Shown here in pieces: positions 54,041-63,087 of a stretch of 64,000 bases of DNA. The notes below the pieces were generated by a model that ran no database searches, was not told the origin of the DNA, and saw only the letters and a list, made by a program, of their open reading frames with translations. This DNA comes from Candidatus Sulfidibacterium hydrothermale (GTDB lineage Bacteria; Bacteroidota; Bacteroidia; Bacteroidales; F082), in NCBI RefSeq assembly GCF_020149915.1, contig NZ_CP083760.1, forward strand, positions 2,108,001-2,172,000, in the 5' to 3' direction. Each line of letters begins with the position of its first letter. Positions within the stretch are counted from its first letter, which is position 1. The position numbers and the translations under genes are program-made.

Positions 54041-54646
54041 GTGAAAAAACTTCCGTATTCCTTTTACCGCCAACCGGATGTCGTACAAATTGCCCGGTCG
54101 CTGCTGGGTAAATATTTTTTTAGCCGTATCGGAGGAAAACTCACCGGAGGAATTATTGCCGAAACCGAAGCTTATGCCGGCGTAACCGACAAAGCCTCGC
54201 ATGCCTACAACGGGAGACGAACACCCCGTACCGAAACCATGTATCTTCCGGGAGGCTTCAGCTATGTTTACTTTTCTTACGGTATGCATCACCTTTTTAA
54301 TGTAGTGACCAATCAAAAGGACATCCCACACGCCGTTTTAGTGCGGGGAATTATTCCCACCGAAGGGATTGACACGATGATCAAGCGTCGCAAAATAAAT
54401 AACCTGAAACAACTGTGCAACGGGCCTGCTAAGCTATGCCAGGCCATGGGCATTACCCGGGAACATAATGCATTAAACCTGACCGGAGAAATACTTTGGA
54501 TTGCCGATGATGGCCTTCTCCTTCCGGACGAAGCAATAGAAATTACCCCACGTATTGGAATAGATTATGCCGGTGAGGATGCTTTGCTTCCCTATCGGTT
54601 TATCTATCGTCACGCCGATTATTTGCCGGTAAAAAGCAGGAAATAA
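54041..54646 (+). CDS. 3-methyladenine DNA glycosylase (MPG/AAG family)
   Basis: 201 aa from GTG 54041 (MKKLPYSFYRQPDVVQIARSLLGK). Excises alkylated purines. ETEAYAGVTDKASHAYNGRRTPRTETMY holds the catalytic Glu and intercalating Tyr region; YVYFSYGMHHLFNVV and VLVRGIIP, then LCNGPAKLCQAMGI complete the family pattern. Convergent with HU, sharing a terminator. Confidence 0.93.
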   Translation: MKKLPYSFYRQPDVVQIARSLLGKYFFSRIGGKLTGGIIAETEAYAGVTDKASHAYNGRRTPRTETMYLPGGFSYVYFSYGMHHLFNVVTNQKDIPHAVLVRGIIPTEGIDTMIKRRKINNLKQLCNGPAKLCQAMGITREHNALNLTGEILWIADDGLLLPDEAIEITPRIGIDYAGEDALLPYRFIYRHADYLPVKSRK

Positions 54647-54682
54647 AAAACGTCCGGCAGTTACCTACCGGACGTTTTTTTT
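54645..54682. terminator. Bidirectional terminator between glycosylase and HU genes
   Basis: AAAAAACGTCCGG / CCGGACGTTTTTTTT with a 10-base loop (54658-54667), A and T runs on both sides. Confidence 0.9.
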
Positions 54683-54700
54683 ACTGAAGTAAAGATGCGT

Positions 54701-54973
54701 TTATTTTACGCCCTTTGACAAATCAGCACCTGCTTTAAATTTCACTACTTTTTTAGCAGGGATGTTAATTTCTTTACCCGTTTGCGGATTGCGACCTTTT
54801 CTGGCCGAGCGGGTGGAAACAGAAAAGGAACCAAAACCTACCAAGGCAACACGATCACCTTTTTTAAGGGCATCAGTAGTAGCACCAATAAATGCATCAA
54901 GGGCTTTTTTAGCATCTGCTTTGCTTAAGCCTGCACCTGCAGCCATAGCGTCAATCAATTCAGCTTTGTTCAT
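54701..54973 (-). CDS. hup: HU family nucleoid protein
   Basis: 90 aa. [70 protein letters not shown] and a final LSKGV are textbook HU. Binds and bends DNA. Monocistronic with its own strong promoter (55015-55044, minus strand). Confidence 0.97.
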   Translation of the reverse strand: MNKAELIDAMAAGAGLSKADAKKALDAFIGATTDALKKGDRVALVGFGSFSVSTRSARKGRNPQTGKEINIPAKKVVKFKAGADLSKGVK

Positions 54974-55014
54974 AATTTTAAATTTTTAATTAACATTTAA
55001 ACATTTTGATGTAA

Positions 55015-55044
55015 CAAATATAATGGTAAATCAATCAAATGCAA
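55015..55044 (-). promoter_or_regulatory. Promoter of the HU gene
   Basis: Minus strand TTG (55042-55044), 19 bases, TATATTTG (55015-55022), a full consensus match, about 41 bases before the HU ATG. Confidence 0.7.
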
Positions 55045-55253
55045 GCACATATACCCAAAAAAGTGAATAAATGTTAATAAATCATGCATTTTGTTAATAA
55101 AAAAGCCCCTGAAAAGCCCGAAAACAGGGACTTTGACACGTTTTCACCCCGAATTTACCGGTACAATAAAGAAGCGGAAACAACACAGAAAAAACCCGTC
55201 AAGAGCCCATTTCACTCTTCTGCAACAAAAACAAAGAAAACATTTTACCGGAT

Positions 55254-56231
55254 TTATTCGAATCGCCAGCGGTCATCCAACGAAAATCCACGAAGAATGG
55301 TTTCCGTATCCATCCGTTTTTTCCCTGGCAACTGCCATTCCAAAAGCCGGACAAAACCGCCCACAACGGCTACTTTGAGAAAAGTTTTTCCATCGGTAAG
55401 AATCGTGCCGGGATGCAACTGTTCAGGATCTTTTTCAAAAGAAGCCCGGTAAATTTTCACCTGATAGGTTTTCCCTTCCGGGGATTTTAAAAATGAGAAT
55501 GCACCGGGAAACGGACTTAATCCGCGAATAAAATTATGCAGGGTTTCCCCATCGTTATTCCAGTCAATGCGGCAATCTTCTTTCTTTATTTTAGGAGCCG
55601 GTTTTAGCTCCATTCCGGGACGTATCAATTCATCCTGGGAAATTGGCCGGATTTCATTTTTCCGTAACCCTTCGATGGTTTCCACCAACAGCTCCGCTCC
55701 GGCTTCCATCATCCGGTCGTGTAACTCGCCCACCGTTTCGTCAGGGCCAATCGAAAGCTTGCGCTGAAGCAAAATATTTCCCGTATCGATTTCTTTTTGC
55801 AAAAGAAAAGTTGTCAATCCGGTTTCTTTTTCTCCGTTCATCACCGCATGGTGAATCGGCGCCGCTCCCCGGTACTGCGGCAACAGGGAAGCATGCAGAT
55901 TAATGGTTCCCATGGGCGGCATATTCCAAACCACTTCAGGCAACATCCTAAAGGCTACCACCACCTGCAAATCGGCTTGCAAGGCCTTTAACTGCTCCAA
56001 AAACTGATGATCTTTTAAACGGGACGGCTGAAGAATCTCCAGGCCTTTGGAAAGCGCATATTTTTTCACCGGCGAGGGGGTTAGTTTTTTGCCACGGCCT
56101 GCCGGCTTGTCCGGAGCAGTAATTACTCCAACCACAGGATATCCGGCTTTTAAAATGGCCTCCAGCGAAGCCACAGCAAAATCCGGAGTTCCCATAAATA
56201 CGATGCGCAATGCTTCTTTTTCTTTGTTCAT
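55254..56231 (-). CDS. fmt: Methionyl-tRNA formyltransferase
   Basis: 325 aa. Formylates initiator Met-tRNA. RIVFMGTPDFAVASLEAIL, VITAPDKPAGRGKKLTPSPVKKYA, the catalytic loop GTINLHASLLPQYRGAAPIHHAVMNGE with Asn and His, EIDTGNILLQ and the C-terminal OB-like domain (FIRGLSPFPGAFSFL) identify it. ATG 56231. Nothing downstream is coupled; the 280 bases to HU hold only the HU promoter. Confidence 0.96.
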   Translation of the reverse strand: MNKEKEALRIVFMGTPDFAVASLEAILKAGYPVVGVITAPDKPAGRGKKLTPSPVKKYALSKGLEILQPSRLKDHQFLEQLKALQADLQVVVAFRMLPEVVWNMPPMGTINLHASLLPQYRGAAPIHHAVMNGEKETGLTTFLLQKEIDTGNILLQRKLSIGPDETVGELHDRMMEAGAELLVETIEGLRKNEIRPISQDELIRPGMELKPAPKIKKEDCRIDWNNDGETLHNFIRGLSPFPGAFSFLKSPEGKTYQVKIYRASFEKDPEQLHPGTILTDGKTFLKVAVVGGFVRLLEWQLPGKKRMDTETILRGFSLDDRWRFE

Positions 56232-56287
56232 TTTTCCGTTTTTACGCTTCTGTTTAAAACAGCGAAATTATGACGAAGATAGGGAAA

Positions 56288-56322
56288 TAAAAAAACCCGA
56301 TGGTGTTTCCATCAGGTTTTTT
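56288..56322. terminator. Intrinsic terminator between fmt and the TPR gene
   Basis: AAAAAACC-GATGG / CCATC-GGTTTTTT stem with a C/A mismatch and loop TGTTT; on the minus strand it follows the TPR protein gene stop at 56342. Confidence 0.85.
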
Positions 56323-56341
56323 ATACGGTAATCAATATCGG

Positions 56342-57043
56342 TTACTTCTGTTTTTTCAGTTCTTGTGCACGGGCAATATATTTTTCAATATCTCTTGCTT
56401 CAAGACTTTTATAATAATCTTGCTGAATCCGTTTGTAAGCTTCAATGGCTTTATCATAATTTCCCAGCATTTCGTCCACTTCACCGGCTTTCAGCAGGAA
56501 CAAAGGACTGGTAAATTCATTATCCCGCAAATTAGCGGCTTCCATGTAATATTTCACCGCTTTTTCCTTATCCCCTTTTTCAAGGTAAGCATCACCCAAT
56601 GCTCCTTTTGCCATGGGACCAACAATTTCATCGTCGCTGTCAAATTTTTTCAGATATTTTATGGCATTATCAAAATTTCCTTTTTTCAGGAAACAGATAC
56701 CGGCATAATAATCGGCCAGATTACCCGCTTTGGTAATGCTGTACATTTTTGCGATGTCCACAAATCCGAGGTTATTTCCATCGCCATATAACGCTTTATC
56801 CAGCGAATCGGCCTGAAAATAATGCTGTGCCATATAAATTTGTTCCTGGGCTTCTTTTTCTTTTGGCTGCAGATAATATTTCTTCACGCCAAAGAATCCC
56901 AGTACGATCAACACAATAACGGCGACGATAATAGTCAGAACCTTCTGGTTCTCAATAATAAACTCTTCTGTTTTGGAAAGAGACTGTTCGATATTTTCAA
57001 ACTGATGTTGCGTCTTTTCTTCCTGATGTTTCTTTTTCGACAT
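56342..57043 (-). CDS. Membrane-anchored tetratricopeptide-repeat protein
   Basis: 233 aa from ATG 57041-57043 (MSKKKHQEEKTQHQFENIEQ). Charged cytoplasmic start, one membrane helix (~40-58, VLTIIVAVIVLIVLGFFGV), then periplasmic TPR-like helical pairs: DYYAGICFLKKGNFDNAIKYLKKF, AKGALGDAYLEKGDKEKAVKYYMEAA, LLKAGEVDEMLGNYDKAIEAYKRIQQ. The layout is like YfgM/YfgL-type ancillary chaperones of the Sec/BAM path. Function is inferred only at the level of protein-protein scaffold. Divergent from the DUF4412-like gene. Confidence 0.85.
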   Translation of the reverse strand: MSKKKHQEEKTQHQFENIEQSLSKTEEFIIENQKVLTIIVAVIVLIVLGFFGVKKYYLQPKEKEAQEQIYMAQHYFQADSLDKALYGDGNNLGFVDIAKMYSITKAGNLADYYAGICFLKKGNFDNAIKYLKKFDSDDEIVGPMAKGALGDAYLEKGDKEKAVKYYMEAANLRDNEFTSPLFLLKAGEVDEMLGNYDKAIEAYKRIQQDYYKSLEARDIEKYIARAQELKKQK

Positions 57044-57065
57044 TGTACGGATTTTTTTGAGTCTG

Positions 57066-57073
57066 CAAAAGTA
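57066..57073 (-). promoter_or_regulatory. Candidate -7 box for the TPR gene
   Basis: Minus strand TACTTTTG fits TAnnTTTG, 23 bases before the ATG. Confidence 0.45.
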
Positions 57074-57114
57074 TATTTTTATTCGATATAATAAAACAGG
57101 CCGCCGTAAATTTT

Positions 57115-57122
57115 TATCTTTG
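57115..57122 (+). promoter_or_regulatory. Candidate -7 box for the DUF4412-like gene
   Basis: TATCTTTG exact match, 57 bases before ATG 57179; divergent from the box at 57066. Confidence 0.5.
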
Positions 57123-57178
57123 TGGGACAAAAAATAAATGATTTGCCGGGTGGATAAGCAGGTATTTAACAACTTTTT

Positions 57179-58081
57179 ATGAGGAAGATAATTGACACGA
57201 TTCTATTTTTACTGCTGTTATTACCATTAAAAACCTTTGCCGGATGGTATATCACCGAAGAAAGCCATGACCGGTTTGGCAACAAGACGTATAGCGCTAT
57301 TTTTATTCAGGACAGTTTAATCCGGTACGATCGTCCCACATCGGTTAGTATTATCAACATCAACAAAAAACAGATTACCCTGATTTTCTCCCAACATCAG
57401 GCCTATTGGCAAGGAACGGTGAACGATCTGCAACAAACCACAGCCGCCATGGCCAAAGAACAACTGGTCAAACTGCTGGCCTATGCCCCTGAAAAAGACA
57501 AACCCCGGATAAGAAAAGCCATTGCCGCCATTGATCATCCGCAAGACACAGTAGATACGCTTTCTGTCCGCCCACGGGTTACGGTGCAAAAAACCGGAAA
57601 AACCGATACCTTGCTGGGTTATCCGGTCCAGGAATATAATATCGTTATTGACAGTAACCTCAGGCAAACGGTATGGATTACTTCGCGGGTAATACCGCTG
57701 TCAGCAGAAAAAATCAAACAGCTCATGTCGCTGAATCAGGCGCTCAGTCCGCTGGCCATAGAAAACAGTCTGGGACACAGCACGGCTTATTTCCGGCTTT
57801 TGAGCAACGGATACATTTTAAAATCGGTAAATTATGCAGGCAACGGGAACCAGATAGTCACCACAGTCACCCAGATAAAAAAAACAGAAGTACCGGAAGC
57901 CATTTTTCAAATTCCGCCCGGATATGTAAAGAGCTCGCTGGAAAACGTAATGCAGCTCGACATGAAAAATGATATTTTGAATCCCAAAAACATTGCTCCG
58001 GACGACAACAAACCGGATGACGGGATGCCGGCACTTCCTCCGCCTCCGCCCCCGTTACCCAACAAACGATTATCATTTTAA
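57179..58081 (+). CDS. Secreted DUF4412-like protein with proline-rich tail
   Basis: 300 aa. Signal peptide (IIDTILFLLLLLPLKTFAG), then a beta-rich body resembling DUF4412: WYITEESHDRFGNKTYSAIFIQDSLIRYDRP, SIININKKQITLIFSQHQAYWQGTV, YPVQEYNIVIDSNLRQTVWITS, EVPEAIFQIPPGYVKSS. It ends with a run of prolines (ALPPPPPPLPNKRL). Likely periplasmic or surface. Function unknown. The S9 peptidase starts 19 bases later, so the two may be co-expressed. Confidence 0.7.
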   Translation: MRKIIDTILFLLLLLPLKTFAGWYITEESHDRFGNKTYSAIFIQDSLIRYDRPTSVSIININKKQITLIFSQHQAYWQGTVNDLQQTTAAMAKEQLVKLLAYAPEKDKPRIRKAIAAIDHPQDTVDTLSVRPRVTVQKTGKTDTLLGYPVQEYNIVIDSNLRQTVWITSRVIPLSAEKIKQLMSLNQALSPLAIENSLGHSTAYFRLLSNGYILKSVNYAGNGNQIVTTVTQIKKTEVPEAIFQIPPGYVKSSLENVMQLDMKNDILNPKNIAPDDNKPDDGMPALPPPPPPLPNKRLSF

Positions 58082-58100
58082 TTTAAAAACTCCCGATAAA

Positions 58101-60683
58101 ATGAAAAAAAACAGCTTATTTCTTTTCGTGATTTTTTTCCTTTTCGTATGGAAAGTATACAGCCAGGATACGACCACACAAAGCCTTTCGGTAACCCGTT
58201 TTCTCATTGCAGGACCACAAACCGTACAGATGCCTGCTTTTCCGGGCCAGCCCAATCTCGAAGGCAAAATATTTCAACCGGTCGATTTATTAAAATACAA
58301 CCAAAAAGAAGTAACCGATCCGGTAAACGGAAAAGTCTTTTTGTTTGACGGGAAAAAACCGGTCAAGTGGCAAGCCGAAAGCTCCGATGCGGTTTTTCCG
58401 GCAAATTTCAAAACGCCATACGCCATTTACCGTCAGGCATTTTACCTTCGGGCCAACCGTTTCGTAAAACTCACCCTGAAAGCGAAAAGTCCGCAGCCTT
58501 TTGAAATCTTCATAAAAAAAGAAAAGAAACTTTCCCAGTATCAGTTTCAGAAAAAAGCAGATTTTCAGAGCACTACACTTACTCTTGAACCCGGAAAATA
58601 TCTTGTAGCCATAAAATGGCTGGCCAAAAAAGGAGAAAAAACAATGCCGGTAAAAATATCATTACTTCCCAAAAAAAGCTATCCGGTTTCTTCTTTATCC
58701 CTTTCTCTTTCCGACAAACAATTTATGGACATTGACCACCTGTTGCTGGGACAAAAACTCACTTCGGTAAGTTTAAACGATGACGGCACGCTCATCATGT
58801 TGCGGTATTCGGAAACCTATCCGCCGAAAGGCGAAACCGAAAAATGGTTTGAGATCAAAAACATTTCTACCGGAAAAGTTCTCTTTTCATCCCAACACAG
58901 CAACCTGAAACAGGCCGCCTGGGTTCCCGGGAAACAACAGATTTCCTACCTGACCAAAGACGGCCCCGTATCGGCATTAAAAATTTACGATCTTACGACC
59001 CACAAGGAAAAGCTGTTAATGAAAACGCCTGAAAAATTTACCCAGTATACCTGGAGTCCCAATGGCAATTTCATTATTTACTCCATACGCGAAAAATACA
59101 CGAAAAACAAATCGGGGGTTTTTAAACTGGAAGGAATGCCCGACCGCTGGCCCTGGTACCGCCAACGGACACAATTATACCTTTTCCGTCTGGCAGATCA
59201 CAGTACTTGTCCGCTTACCCACGGATATCTCACTCAAAACCTGCAGGATATTTCACCGGACGGAAGCCACATTCTGTTCTCTGAAAGTTTTCCGGATTAT
59301 ACCCAAAGGCCTTACACCCGTCAAATCATGATGCAAATGAATTTGAAAACCCGGAAAGTGGACACCATCTGGAATGCCCATTTTGGCGGAACAGCAGTCT
59401 ATTCACCCGATGGGAAAAAGCTACTGGTCACCGGAAGTGCAGCCATGTTTCACGGAGCCGGAATTCATTTGAAAAAAGCCAAAATCCCCAATGATTTCGA
59501 CATTCAGGCCTACATCTATACAATAGCCACCAAAAAGGTGAAACCCATTACCAAAAATTACAATCCTTCCATTGAACAAGCCTGGTGGAATCTGACAGAC
59601 GGACAAATTTATTTTCTCAGTCAGGACCGGACTTATGTGAATTTATGGAAATACAATCCGGCTAACCAGACTTTTCATGCCCTTCCGGTAAAAACCGATG
59701 TAATTACGCGGGTAAGTTTTGCCCGGAAAGCACCGGTAGTTAGTTACTGCGGCAGCAACATTTCGTACCCCACCACGGGTTGGGTTTACAATCTGGAAAA
59801 CAGTCAGCAGCAAAAAATTGCCGATCCGGAAAAGAACTTTTTTGCCCGGGTACAATTTGGAAAAACCGAAGACTGGAATTTTAAAAATGATAAAGGAACA
59901 ACCATAGAAGGACGCATTTATTATCCACCCAATTACGATCCGCAGAAAAAATATCCGTTGCTGGTTTACTATTACGGCGGAACTGTGCCCACATCAAGAG
60001 ATTTTGGCGGCCGTTATCCGAAAAACCTGTTTGCTGCTATGGGTTACATTGTTTACGACCTGCAACCCAGCGGAGCCACCGGCTATGGCCAGGATTTTTC
60101 TGCTATTCATGTAAACGGATGGGGAAAACAAAATGCCAAAGACATTATCGAAGGTACTAAAAAGTTTATTCAGGCCCATCCACAGGTAAATCCCAAAGCG
60201 GTAGCCTGTCTTGGTGCTTCCTATGGTGGATACATGACCATGTGGTTACAAACCCAAACCGACATTTTCACCACCGCCATTGCCCATGCCGGAATCAGTG
60301 ACATCACCTCTTACTGGGGCCAGGGATACTGGGGCTATTTATACAGTTCGGTAGCTTCGGCCAACAGTTTTCCGTGGAATAACAAGAAACTTTATGTGGA
60401 TCACAGTCCGCTGTTTTTGGCCAATAAAATCCATACGCCGATGTTGCTGTTACACGGCACCGCCGACACCAATGTACCTACCGGCGAGAGCATTCAGCTT
60501 TATACCGCCTTGAAACTTCTCGGACGGCCGGTTGAATTGGTTGAGATCGAAGGACAAAACCACCATATTATCGAATACAACAAACGGATTTTGTGGCAAA
60601 AAACCATTTTTGCCTGGCTGGCTAAATATTTAAAAGATCAGCCCCAATGGTGGAATTACATGTATCCGAAGAAAGATTTATAG
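58101..60683 (+). CDS. S9 family peptidase (dipeptidyl/acylaminoacyl-peptidase type)
   Basis: 860 aa from ATG 58101 (MKKNSLFLFVIFFLFVWKVYSQD), a clean signal peptide. N-terminal ~550 residues form a beta-propeller with WD-like blades (ISPDGSHILFSES, YSPDGKKLLVTG, SPNGNFIIYS). The C-terminal alpha/beta-hydrolase has nucleophile Ser707 in CLGASYGGYM, Asp in LLHGTADTNVPTG and His in GQNHHIIEYN. Releases peptides from the N-terminus of small substrates outside the cytoplasm. It carries no T9SS sorting domain. Confidence 0.93.
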   Translation: MKKNSLFLFVIFFLFVWKVYSQDTTTQSLSVTRFLIAGPQTVQMPAFPGQPNLEGKIFQPVDLLKYNQKEVTDPVNGKVFLFDGKKPVKWQAESSDAVFPANFKTPYAIYRQAFYLRANRFVKLTLKAKSPQPFEIFIKKEKKLSQYQFQKKADFQSTTLTLEPGKYLVAIKWLAKKGEKTMPVKISLLPKKSYPVSSLSLSLSDKQFMDIDHLLLGQKLTSVSLNDDGTLIMLRYSETYPPKGETEKWFEIKNISTGKVLFSSQHSNLKQAAWVPGKQQISYLTKDGPVSALKIYDLTTHKEKLLMKTPEKFTQYTWSPNGNFIIYSIREKYTKNKSGVFKLEGMPDRWPWYRQRTQLYLFRLADHSTCPLTHGYLTQNLQDISPDGSHILFSESFPDYTQRPYTRQIMMQMNLKTRKVDTIWNAHFGGTAVYSPDGKKLLVTGSAAMFHGAGIHLKKAKIPNDFDIQAYIYTIATKKVKPITKNYNPSIEQAWWNLTDGQIYFLSQDRTYVNLWKYNPANQTFHALPVKTDVITRVSFARKAPVVSYCGSNISYPTTGWVYNLENSQQQKIADPEKNFFARVQFGKTEDWNFKNDKGTTIEGRIYYPPNYDPQKKYPLLVYYYGGTVPTSRDFGGRYPKNLFAAMGYIVYDLQPSGATGYGQDFSAIHVNGWGKQNAKDIIEGTKKFIQAHPQVNPKAVACLGASYGGYMTMWLQTQTDIFTTAIAHAGISDITSYWGQGYWGYLYSSVASANSFPWNNKKLYVDHSPLFLANKIHTPMLLLHGTADTNVPTGESIQLYTALKLLGRPVELVEIEGQNHHIIEYNKRILWQKTIFAWLAKYLKDQPQWWNYMYPKKDL

Positions 60684-60686
60684 CCT

Positions 60687-61382
60687 ATGGATTATCAGAC
60701 TAAAAAAGATTTTTATCAATATTTATGTGAGTATTTAACCGAAAATCGCAAAAAGCTTTTCGACCGGGTTATTCAATACCGGACAAGACATATTACTGTG
60801 GTTTTGGAAGACATTTACCAGCCCCACAATGCCAGCGCTGTTTTACGCAGCGCTGACCTTACCGGTGTTCAGGACATTCACATCATCGAAAACCGAAACA
60901 CCTATCAGGTTAATCCGGAGGTGGCGATGGGATCATCCAAATGGCTTGATTTAAAGAAATATAATCAGGCGGAAAACAATACACCGGTGGCTTATGAGGC
61001 ACTGCGGAAAGCTGGATATCGCATTGTGGCTACCACGCCTCACAAAAACGATCAAACCTTAGACGAAATATCCCTTGACGGAAAGATTGCCCTGGTTTTT
61101 GGAACAGAACTCAAAGGGCTCTCCCCCATAGCCATTGAACAAGCTGATGAATATCTCCGGATTCCGATGTACGGTTTTACCGAAAGTTACAACATTTCCG
61201 TTTCGGCAGCGCTTGTCCTTTTCACCCTCACCGAAAAGTTAAGAAAATCGGATATCCCCTGGCAAATTCCGGAAGAAGAGAAGTTGGATATTAAAATTGA
61301 ATGGGCCAAACGAACCATTAAACATGCTGATCTTTTCGAGAAAGAGTTCTTACAAAACAGAAAAAGAACGACTTCGTTTTGA
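60687..61382 (+). CDS. trmH: SpoU/TrmH-family RNA 2'-O-methyltransferase
   Basis: 231 aa. SPOUT knot motifs: VVLEDIYQPHNASAVLRSADLTGVQDIHIIE (motif 1 with Asn and Arg), IALVFGTELKGLSPIAIEQAD (motif 2) and PMYGFTESYNISVSAALVLFTLTEKLR (motif 3). The arrangement is closest to TrmH, which methylates G18 of tRNA; other SpoU rRNA enzymes are possible. Begins 3 bases after the S9 peptidase stop, so likely read through with it. Confidence 0.9.
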   Translation: MDYQTKKDFYQYLCEYLTENRKKLFDRVIQYRTRHITVVLEDIYQPHNASAVLRSADLTGVQDIHIIENRNTYQVNPEVAMGSSKWLDLKKYNQAENNTPVAYEALRKAGYRIVATTPHKNDQTLDEISLDGKIALVFGTELKGLSPIAIEQADEYLRIPMYGFTESYNISVSAALVLFTLTEKLRKSDIPWQIPEEEKLDIKIEWAKRTIKHADLFEKEFLQNRKRTTSF

Positions 61383-61458
61383 CGGCTTCCGATTTTTTAA
61401 TAATTTTACGGCTCTTAATAGAATTATAATCATTCATTTATATTAAAACAATAATATT

Positions 61459-61761
61459 ATGGGAAAAGGTGACAAAAAAACAAAAAGAGGAAAGATTGTA
61501 AATGGCTCGTATGGACGATTAAGACCTAAAAAGAAAAGAAAAAATAAATATGTAAAACCGGCTCAGGCAAAAACCACTCCCGAAAAAAAAGCTGAAGTAA
61601 GCGAAGAAGCTCCTAAAGCCAAGAAAACCACCACAAAAAAGACGACAACCAAAAAGACAACAGCTAAAAAAACGACAACCAAGAAAACCACTACCAAAAA
61701 AACAACGGCCAAAGCCAAAAAAGAGGAAGCCGTTACAGAAGAAAAAAAGGAATCCAAATAA
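61459..61761 (+). CDS. 30S ribosomal protein bTHX-like with histone-H1-like Lys/Thr tail
   Basis: 100 aa. The first ~30 residues, MGKGDKKTKRGKIVNGSYGR then LRPKKKRKNKY, match bTHX (Thx), a small basic protein sitting at the head of the 30S subunit. Known bTHX ends there; this protein adds ~65 residues made of alternating KKTT(T/A)KK units (about seven) flanked by acidic linkers (EEAPKAKK; EEAVTEEKKESK). The tail resembles bacterial histone-H1/AlgP-like KAAKK repeats and should be disordered and strongly basic. Monocistronic with its own terminator. Confidence 0.8.
   Translation: MGKGDKKTKRGKIVNGSYGRLRPKKKRKNKYVKPAQAKTTPEKKAEVSEEAPKAKKTTTKKTTTKKTTAKKTTTKKTTTKKTTAKAKKEEAVTEEKKESK
61620..61715 (+). 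repeat. Lys/Thr codon tandem repeats inside the bTHX gene
   Basis: Repeated AAA AAG ACN ACN AAR units encode the KKTTT/KKTTA tail. Codons vary between copies, which suggests amino acid-level selection rather than recent slippage alone. Confidence 0.75.
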
Positions 61762-61772
61762 TAATAATCACG

Positions 61773-61806
61773 ATAAACGGGGCAAAAGCCCCGTTTATTT
61801 TTTAGG
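61773..61806 (+). terminator. Intrinsic terminator of the bTHX gene
   Basis: ATAAACGGGGC / GCCCCGTTTAT, loop AAAA, T-run. It overlaps the end of the convergent murD gene (stop at 61795-61797). Confidence 0.92.
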
Positions 61807-63087
61807 AGAAAATCGTCTGGCTTCCTTTTTAAAAAGATCGCCCCGGTGCTCAAAATTATGAAATTGGTCATAGCTGGCAGCGGCGGGCGAAAGCAAACAA
61901 CACGAAACAGCCTTTAAGGATCTTAATTTTACAAAGACTTCTTGCAGATTCTCTACCGGAATCAAATTTTTATCTGTTGGTTTTTGTGCTAAAAACATCT
62001 GAAACATCCGTTCTCCGGCCTGCCCGATAAAAAAGAAATTTTGCACCGCCGATTGCGACAAGAAACGGATAAGCTGTCGATAATCCACCCCGCGATCGTA
62101 CCCGCCCAAAATAAGGGTATCAGTTTCCGGAATACTTTGCACGGCTGCCATAGCCGACTCCGGAACCGTAGAAATGCTGTCGTTATAAAAATCTATTCCA
62201 CCAAAATTTCCCACATATTCCATCCGGTGCGGCAATCCTTTAAAACCCGCCAAAGCCCCGGACAACCGGCTTTCATCCACATCAAGATACTGCAATACTT
62301 TAAAAGCCACCAGAATATTTTTCAAATTATGCTGTCCTTTTAATCCGGTCTGACGCAGCAGATCTTTCTCCTGAATTTTTTGCAGATCGGTACCCCGTAT
62401 CTCGTCACAAAAAAACGAAGCACCTTCCGGTTTTTCGCCACACACTGCTTTATCACCGGCTTGCTGAAAACGAAAGATGTTCTGCTTTGCCGCTTTGTAT
62501 TTTTCAAAATCCCCGAAATAATCAAGGTGTTCCGGGTAAATATTCAGCAAAACAGCAATATGCGGGCTGGCATGTACATCCTGTAGCTGATGTGCCGAAA
62601 GTTCATAAACCAGCTGATCAGCCTGTTCTATCCGGTCAATAAAATCAAAGGCCGGAAGACCGATATTCCCCATCAGAACAGAGCGAAATCCTGTTTTTTG
62701 CAACAAATGATGGATCAGGCTTACCGTCGTACTTTTCCCTTTGGTTCCGGTTACCCCGATGGTTTTCCTGCCATAAGCCTGCAAAAACAGGTCGGTTTGT
62801 GAAGTGATCTTTTCACGAAGTTTCTCATCCACCTTTTCCAACCGGATACCCGGCGATTTCATAATCAAATCATAACCAGACAAAGCATTCAAATATTCCT
62901 CTCCCAAATGGCACGTCACCGGTAATTCTCCGGCAACCGCATCCGGATTTTTATCCGCCACACCAATCCGGCAATGCGGATAATACCGCTGCAAAAAACG
63001 GTAGGTGGACTGACCTTCTCTGCCGAAGCCCAGGATCAGCACCGATCGAACGGGAGAAAAAACATCTTCAAACGGCAACATCATCAA
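61795..63087 (-). CDS. murD: Mur ligase, MurD2-like (UDP-MurNAc-L-Ala glutamate ligase)
   Basis: 430 aa. Adds glutamate to UDP-MurNAc-L-alanine. Rossmann start SVLILGFGREGQSTYRFLQ, ATP site GVTGTKGKSTTVSLIHHLL, LVYELSAHQLQDV, NIYPEHLDYFGDFEKYKAAKQNIF, the GLPHRMEYVG motif, FYNDSISTVPESAMAAV and LILGGYDRGVDY. It overlaps by 20 bases the MurL-type epimerase gene upstream; MurD enzymes in such pairs (MurD2) add L-Glu, which MurL then turns to D-Glu. Whether this one prefers L-Glu is inference from context. Confidence 0.88.
   Translation of the reverse strand: MMMLPFEDVFSPVRSVLILGFGREGQSTYRFLQRYYPHCRIGVADKNPDAVAGELPVTCHLGEEYLNALSGYDLIMKSPGIRLEKVDEKLREKITSQTDLFLQAYGRKTIGVTGTKGKSTTVSLIHHLLQKTGFRSVLMGNIGLPAFDFIDRIEQADQLVYELSAHQLQDVHASPHIAVLLNIYPEHLDYFGDFEKYKAAKQNIFRFQQAGDKAVCGEKPEGASFFCDEIRGTDLQKIQEKDLLRQTGLKGQHNLKNILVAFKVLQYLDVDESRLSGALAGFKGLPHRMEYVGNFGGIDFYNDSISTVPESAMAAVQSIPETDTLILGGYDRGVDYRQLIRFLSQSAVQNFFFIGQAGERMFQMFLAQKPTDKNLIPVENLQEVFVKLRSLKAVSCCLLSPAAASYDQFHNFEHRGDLFKKEARRFSPKK

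Noticed and set aside
55084-55452. Two rightward frames in the HU-fmt gap running into fmt
   Set aside because: Basic, low-complexity translation, antisense to fmt at the right end; no family seen.
57993-58100. Upstream extension of the S9 peptidase
   Set aside because: It overlaps the proline-rich end of the preceding gene in another frame; the ATG at 58101 starts a clean signal peptide.
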